From Bacillus rubiinfantis (GTDB lineage: Bacteria > Bacillota > Bacilli > Bacillales > Cytobacillaceae), in NCBI GenBank assembly GCA_000752035.1, contig CCFE01000011.1:2501-66500 (forward strand): a stretch of DNA of 64,000 nt. The letters are read 5' to 3'. Positions 60,959 through 64,000 of the stretch are shown in pieces. Position 1 is the first letter of the stretch, and each line of letters starts with the position of its first letter. The notes under the pieces are model-generated. The model had not been told where the DNA came from. It did no database searches and was given only the letters and a program-made list of their open reading frames with translations. The position numbers and the translations under genes are program-made.

Positions 60959-61948
60959 TCATTTTAATACTTTTTCAATACTACTTGCGTTTAGCATCAT
61001 GACATTATCAAACTTAATCATGACTGAACCATCAGGATAATTTCCAATTTCAGACTGATTAGCCATTCCTCGTAAATTATTAATTAACTTGGAAATAAAG
61101 TTTTGCCCTGCTTCATGAGCATGTGGATATCCACCGCCAAATCGAGGATTTATTTCGGAAATCACATATCCCTCATTTGTCTTAAAGCAATCGATATCGA
61201 TAGGACCAATGGGTTCTAGTACTTTTACAAGCTTTTCAATTAGCTGAAATAATGTATCATCAAACACGGCAACTGATTTATCAGTTTCTCCTGCCCTCAT
61301 TCTGATCTTTCGCTTACAGAAGATATTCACCGGCTGGTGATGAATCAAATCAACATAGCAATCAACCCCATATTCATCACCTTCCATTAATGGTTGGGCA
61401 ATTACCTCCCCATCCGCTTTCCATAAGGCAAGTAATTCCTCTAGAGAATGAACAAACGAAATGCCAATGCTTGCACTTCCCTTTCGTGGTTTTACAATTA
61501 ACGGGAATTGGAGTTCATTATGTTCCAGTCTCGTAATAATATCCTGTAAATGTAAATAGGTTGCAACTGTTGGGATATCGTGTTTACGTAAGAACGTATG
61601 TGTAAGATATTTATCAAAACATATATCTATTACTTCTGCACTGGATACAATCACATTAATTTGTTCTTTTGCGAAATCCTCTTTAAACTGTGCTAACAAG
61701 CTTAATTCCGGATCAATTAAACTTAAAATAGCCTGAACCTGGTGTTTCTTACATAATTGCTTAATCGATGCTATATAATCTGGGTGGGTAATCCGTGGAA
61801 CCGTTTCTTTAATGTCGGCAAAATGGAGGGCAGGGGCTGTCGGATCACAATCTGCAGCAATAACTTTACCGCCGATTTTTCTAAGCCCCTCTTGGAAGTA
61901 TTGCACCAATTTTACCCGCCGTCCTGCACTGCATAATAAAATATTCAT
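60959..61948 (-). CDS. ATP-grasp family ligase (CarB-like)
   Basis: This ATP-grasp enzyme of about 329 residues has an N-terminal Rossmann-like region (NILLCSAGRRVKLVQYF), a central ATP-binding segment (LIVKPRKGSASIGISFV), and the metal-binding EINPRFGGGYPHAHEAG. GAGGGGGAAATT selects the ATG at 61948, 14 bp past the upstream stop. Such proteins form amide, peptide or acyl-phosphate bonds. Located between a PLP decarboxylase and a sugar transferase gene, it may attach an amino acid or amine to a sugar in a surface glycan; this is an inference. Confidence 0.88.
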   Translation of the reverse strand: MNILLCSAGRRVKLVQYFQEGLRKIGGKVIAADCDPTAPALHFADIKETVPRITHPDYIASIKQLCKKHQVQAILSLIDPELSLLAQFKEDFAKEQINVIVSSAEVIDICFDKYLTHTFLRKHDIPTVATYLHLQDIITRLEHNELQFPLIVKPRKGSASIGISFVHSLEELLALWKADGEVIAQPLMEGDEYGVDCYVDLIHHQPVNIFCKRKIRMRAGETDKSVAVFDDTLFQLIEKLVKVLEPIGPIDIDCFKTNEGYVISEINPRFGGGYPHAHEAGQNFISKLINNLRGMANQSEIGNYPDGSVMIKFDNVMMLNASSIEKVLK

Positions 61949-61964
61949 AATTTCCCCCTCAGTT

Positions 61965-63269
61965 TCAACGTTGAAAATAATAAAGTTCTTCACTCACAAA
62001 TTCCTTCAGCGTTTCCTTTTTTCGAACGCCAAAGAACTGTCCACTGTCAACAGCAACAATAGCTGGTCTTTCTTTAATAAACGGCGGATTAAAAACGATA
62101 GTGTATGCCCCAACATTTTCAAACATAATGTAATCACCTCTTGCTGGCAGTTCACCATCCACACCATGTGCTAGGTAGTCCTTTTCCATACATGTATAGC
62201 CTACGATGTGATACCCCGTCGCCTCCTTTCGGTTAGGCGATTGCTGAATTAGTTGCATCGGGAGATTTCGTTTATGCATGGTTGGTTTAATATTGTGGAC
62301 ACTGCCATCAATTAACACAAAGAGTTGATTCTGAACCTTTTTAACCTCCAATACCTTCGCAGCAAATGAAAATACATTGGCAACCATGGAGATACCTGGT
62401 TCTAGTATTAAATAAGGTTTCTGCTCATTATCACAAAACTCAGCATTCATAATTGAACACACTGCCTCAGCATAATCTGCAAAGCTAGGAGTTTGCAGTT
62501 GCATAGAAGCAGGCAGTTCACCAAATATCCCGCCGCCAATGTCAATATACTCTAAGCCTTCACCAATATATTCTTTTGCCAAGCGGGATAATTTCTTCGT
62601 AATGAGCTGATATGTTTCGACCTTTCTCTCCCTTGTCGAAAAATGCGCATGCAGTCCTGCAATCTGCACATTTGCCAGTTTGTTTAGCTCGGCAACCGCA
62701 TACTGAAAATTCCCATTCTCCACACATAATCCGAACCGACTGATTTCATATCCTTCTTGAAGGATATTTTTCTCAGCGCCGCAAAGGTCAAAATTGACCC
62801 TTAACCCTAGTTTTACTAGTTTATGATTATTTTTCAGGCAATATTTTTTGATATAATCAATTTCATATAACGAATCAATATTTAATAAGCTTCCATGCTC
62901 CAAGGCTGTTTCGATGTCTTCCTCTGTCTTAACTGGTCCGTTAAAAATAATTTTCTCGGGTCTCACCCCAATCCTTAGGGCCAAGTCATATTCAAGTCTT
63001 GACACAACCTCCGCATATGCCCCTAGACGATCCAGCTCTTTGCATAAATACGGAACATAATTAGTTTTATAAGAATAACCAATGTTGAAATGGTCGTAAC
63101 GGCTCTTGAAAGCTTCATTGATTTTTTTATAGTTATTGCGTAATTTTTGCATATTTAACAAGTAAAAAGAAGAACCGAACTGTTTCTCCAGTTCGGCCAT
63201 TTTTTGATAGTCAAGTAAATATCGATCTGTATCGCTCATATCCGGAAATTTGGTTGTCTGTGCACGCAT
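61965..63269 (-). CDS. Fold-III PLP-dependent decarboxylase (DapDC/ODC-like)
   Basis: The 434-residue protein of the LysA/ODC2 type has PLP lysine Lys68 in GYSYKTNY, HAHFS, the glycine loop IDIGGGIFG, EPGISMV and a catalytic Cys in GYTCMEKD. GGAGG nine bases upstream selects the ATG at 63269 over a TTG two codons earlier. It may decarboxylate an amino acid such as diaminopimelate, ornithine or a nucleotide-linked derivative. It lies next to glycan genes, not lysine biosynthesis genes. The terminal regions differ from canonical LysA. Confidence 0.86.
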   Translation of the reverse strand: MRAQTTKFPDMSDTDRYLLDYQKMAELEKQFGSSFYLLNMQKLRNNYKKINEAFKSRYDHFNIGYSYKTNYVPYLCKELDRLGAYAEVVSRLEYDLALRIGVRPEKIIFNGPVKTEEDIETALEHGSLLNIDSLYEIDYIKKYCLKNNHKLVKLGLRVNFDLCGAEKNILQEGYEISRFGLCVENGNFQYAVAELNKLANVQIAGLHAHFSTRERKVETYQLITKKLSRLAKEYIGEGLEYIDIGGGIFGELPASMQLQTPSFADYAEAVCSIMNAEFCDNEQKPYLILEPGISMVANVFSFAAKVLEVKKVQNQLFVLIDGSVHNIKPTMHKRNLPMQLIQQSPNRKEATGYHIVGYTCMEKDYLAHGVDGELPARGDYIMFENVGAYTIVFNPPFIKERPAIVAVDSGQFFGVRKKETLKEFVSEELYYFQR

Positions 63270-63299
63270 AGGCAAAATCCTCCTGCATTTTTACTAGCC

Positions 63300-64000
63300 T
63301 TAAGGCAGAATCGAATTATTTTTCACACCACTTTTCAACTTATCAGGAACGGTAATTTTATTCATCGCATTTTTTCTTAAGATATTATTGGCAATCAGCA
63401 CATTCCGAGCAGCTGTCGAATAACGCTGAATCTCAATCGCGGCCCCAGTTGTTGCTCCTCTGCCTGTGTAGCTTGTGTTTTCAATCGTATTTTCAGTAAT
63501 GGTCAGTCCGTTAAGAATTCCGGAGCCGTTGTCGTCTTGGAAAATCCCCTGCTTTCCTCCCGAAATATGGTTTCCGGTAATTGTAATAGCCGACATGCTC
63601 GTGTCTTTATCAAGCCAAATATAAACCCCTGAACCATTAGTAATCATATTATTTTTCATGATGGCTTTTTGCACCTCGCCAGTTAGAAACAGCGCAAAAC
63701 CAGTGATGCTGCTAAACTGATTATCAGAAATCGTGAGCGCTTCAATGTTATTTTGTGAGTAACTTGTGGTCTCAATGCCATAACGATAATTTTGAAAGTG
63801 GTTATTTACTATTGAAACTTCTTTTATACCTTCAGAGGCAATGAGATTGACACCAATCCCATTCCCCGATCCCGTGAAGATATTTTGCTTAATCAGCGTA
63901 TTTTGGGAACCTTCCTCTATCTCGACACCGTTGAGTGAGGAATGGATTTTGTTAGCAATAATTGTAGCCCCTTCGGAAAACAGTTTGTCATTACTAACGC
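63300..64000 (-). CDS. Right-handed parallel beta-helix protein, N-terminus cut off by window
   Basis: The frame is open from the window edge to a TAA at 63300, at least 233 residues. Short Asn-rich repeats recur about every 22-25 residues, such as TISDNQFSSITGFALF, ITGNHISGGKQGIFQDDN and ITENTIENTSYTGRG, typical of pectate-lyase/NosD-type beta helices. The frame does not begin at the GTG at 63674: it continues upstream in-frame. Such proteins act as polysaccharide lyases or epimerases, or in surface glycan handling. It is 30 bp upstream of the decarboxylase gene on the same strand. Confidence 0.85.
   Translation of the reverse strand, partial: VSNDKLFSEGATIIANKIHSSLNGVEIEEGSQNTLIKQNIFTGSGNGIGVNLIASEGIKEVSIVNNHFQNYRYGIETTSYSQNNIEALTISDNQFSSITGFALFLTGEVQKAIMKNNMITNGSGVYIWLDKDTSMSAITITGNHISGGKQGIFQDDNGSGILNGLTITENTIENTSYTGRGATTGAAIEIQRYSTAARNVLIANNILRKNAMNKITVPDKLKSGVKNNSILP

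Noticed and set aside
63300..63674. A complete 124-residue gene starting at 63674
   Set aside because: The frame continues upstream without a stop to the window edge in the same beta-helix repeat pattern, so this is only the C-terminal part.
1..64000. CRISPR arrays, tRNA/rRNA genes, insertion sequences, prophage
   Set aside because: I looked for short regular repeats, tRNA cloverleaf signatures, transposase motifs and phage genes and found none that stand up.

Overview
The window looks like a chromosomal segment of an endospore-forming, low-GC Bacillaceae (Bacillus/Neobacillus-like). Shine-Dalgarno sites are strong and purine-rich, TTG and GTG starts are common, there is a T-box leader, and there are spore-coat (CotF-like) and SleB-like genes and a hom-thrC-thrB operon. 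I see no rRNA, tRNA, CRISPR array, insertion sequence or prophage gene. Most of the window is amino-acid and polyamine catabolism, much of it controlled by sigma-54.

Region 1 (1-20.4 kb) reads as a hydroxyproline/proline-peptide utilisation island. A Dpp/Opp-type peptide transporter (B, C, a fused D-F ATPase, and a lipoprotein receptor), two M24 (Xaa-Pro-type) peptidases, an AGCS symporter and three proline-racemase-family proteins lie beside a FAD amino-acid dehydrogenase, a DapA-family deaminase and an aldehyde dehydrogenase. Together these match the 4-hydroxyproline to 2-oxoglutarate route. The PAS-AAA+-Fis activator gene at 16.8 kb sits between the two divergent halves, and each half has a clear -24/-12 promoter. 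The right half encodes a BFD-like [2Fe-2S] protein, a [2Fe-2S] ferredoxin-like subunit and an FAD/NAD oxidoreductase, apparently the remaining subunits of a heteromeric D-hydroxyproline dehydrogenase. One racemase paralogue (13.5-14.5 kb) has lost both catalytic cysteines.

Region 2 (20.4-26.7 kb) is an operon for an XRE-cupin regulator, hydantoinase/oxoprolinase A and B subunits, a DUF3830 cyclophilin-like protein and an NCS1 permease. Region 3 (26.9-32.2 kb) holds a LysR regulator, an AdhB-like zinc alcohol dehydrogenase with two divergent pairs of small coat-like proteins (compare B. subtilis yraGF-adhB-yraED), a 47-residue CxxC/CxxC protein, and an orphan XdhC/MocA pair whose MocA gene lacks a normal start codon.

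Region 4 (32.3-40.1 kb) has hom-thrC-thrB, a divergent T-box-controlled class V aminotransferase-serA operon, and a HAD hydrolase. Region 5 (40.3-54.8 kb) is a putrescine/agmatine-to-succinate and glutamate regulon: two PuuP-like importers, an agmatinase-family enzyme, a putrescine aminotransferase, two aldehyde dehydrogenases, GabT, glutamate dehydrogenase and a second sigma-54 activator. It carries five -24/-12 promoters, three of them with a TATGCA-N4-TGCATA-type dyad upstream.

Region 6 (54.9-64 kb) is mixed: SleB-like hydrolase, Dps, an NCS2 permease, BdbC/BdbD and a lactonase. The edge of a surface-glycan cluster follows (sugar transferase, ATP-grasp, fold-III PLP decarboxylase, beta-helix protein) and continues past the window. 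All functions are inferred from reading motifs by eye; no database search was possible.
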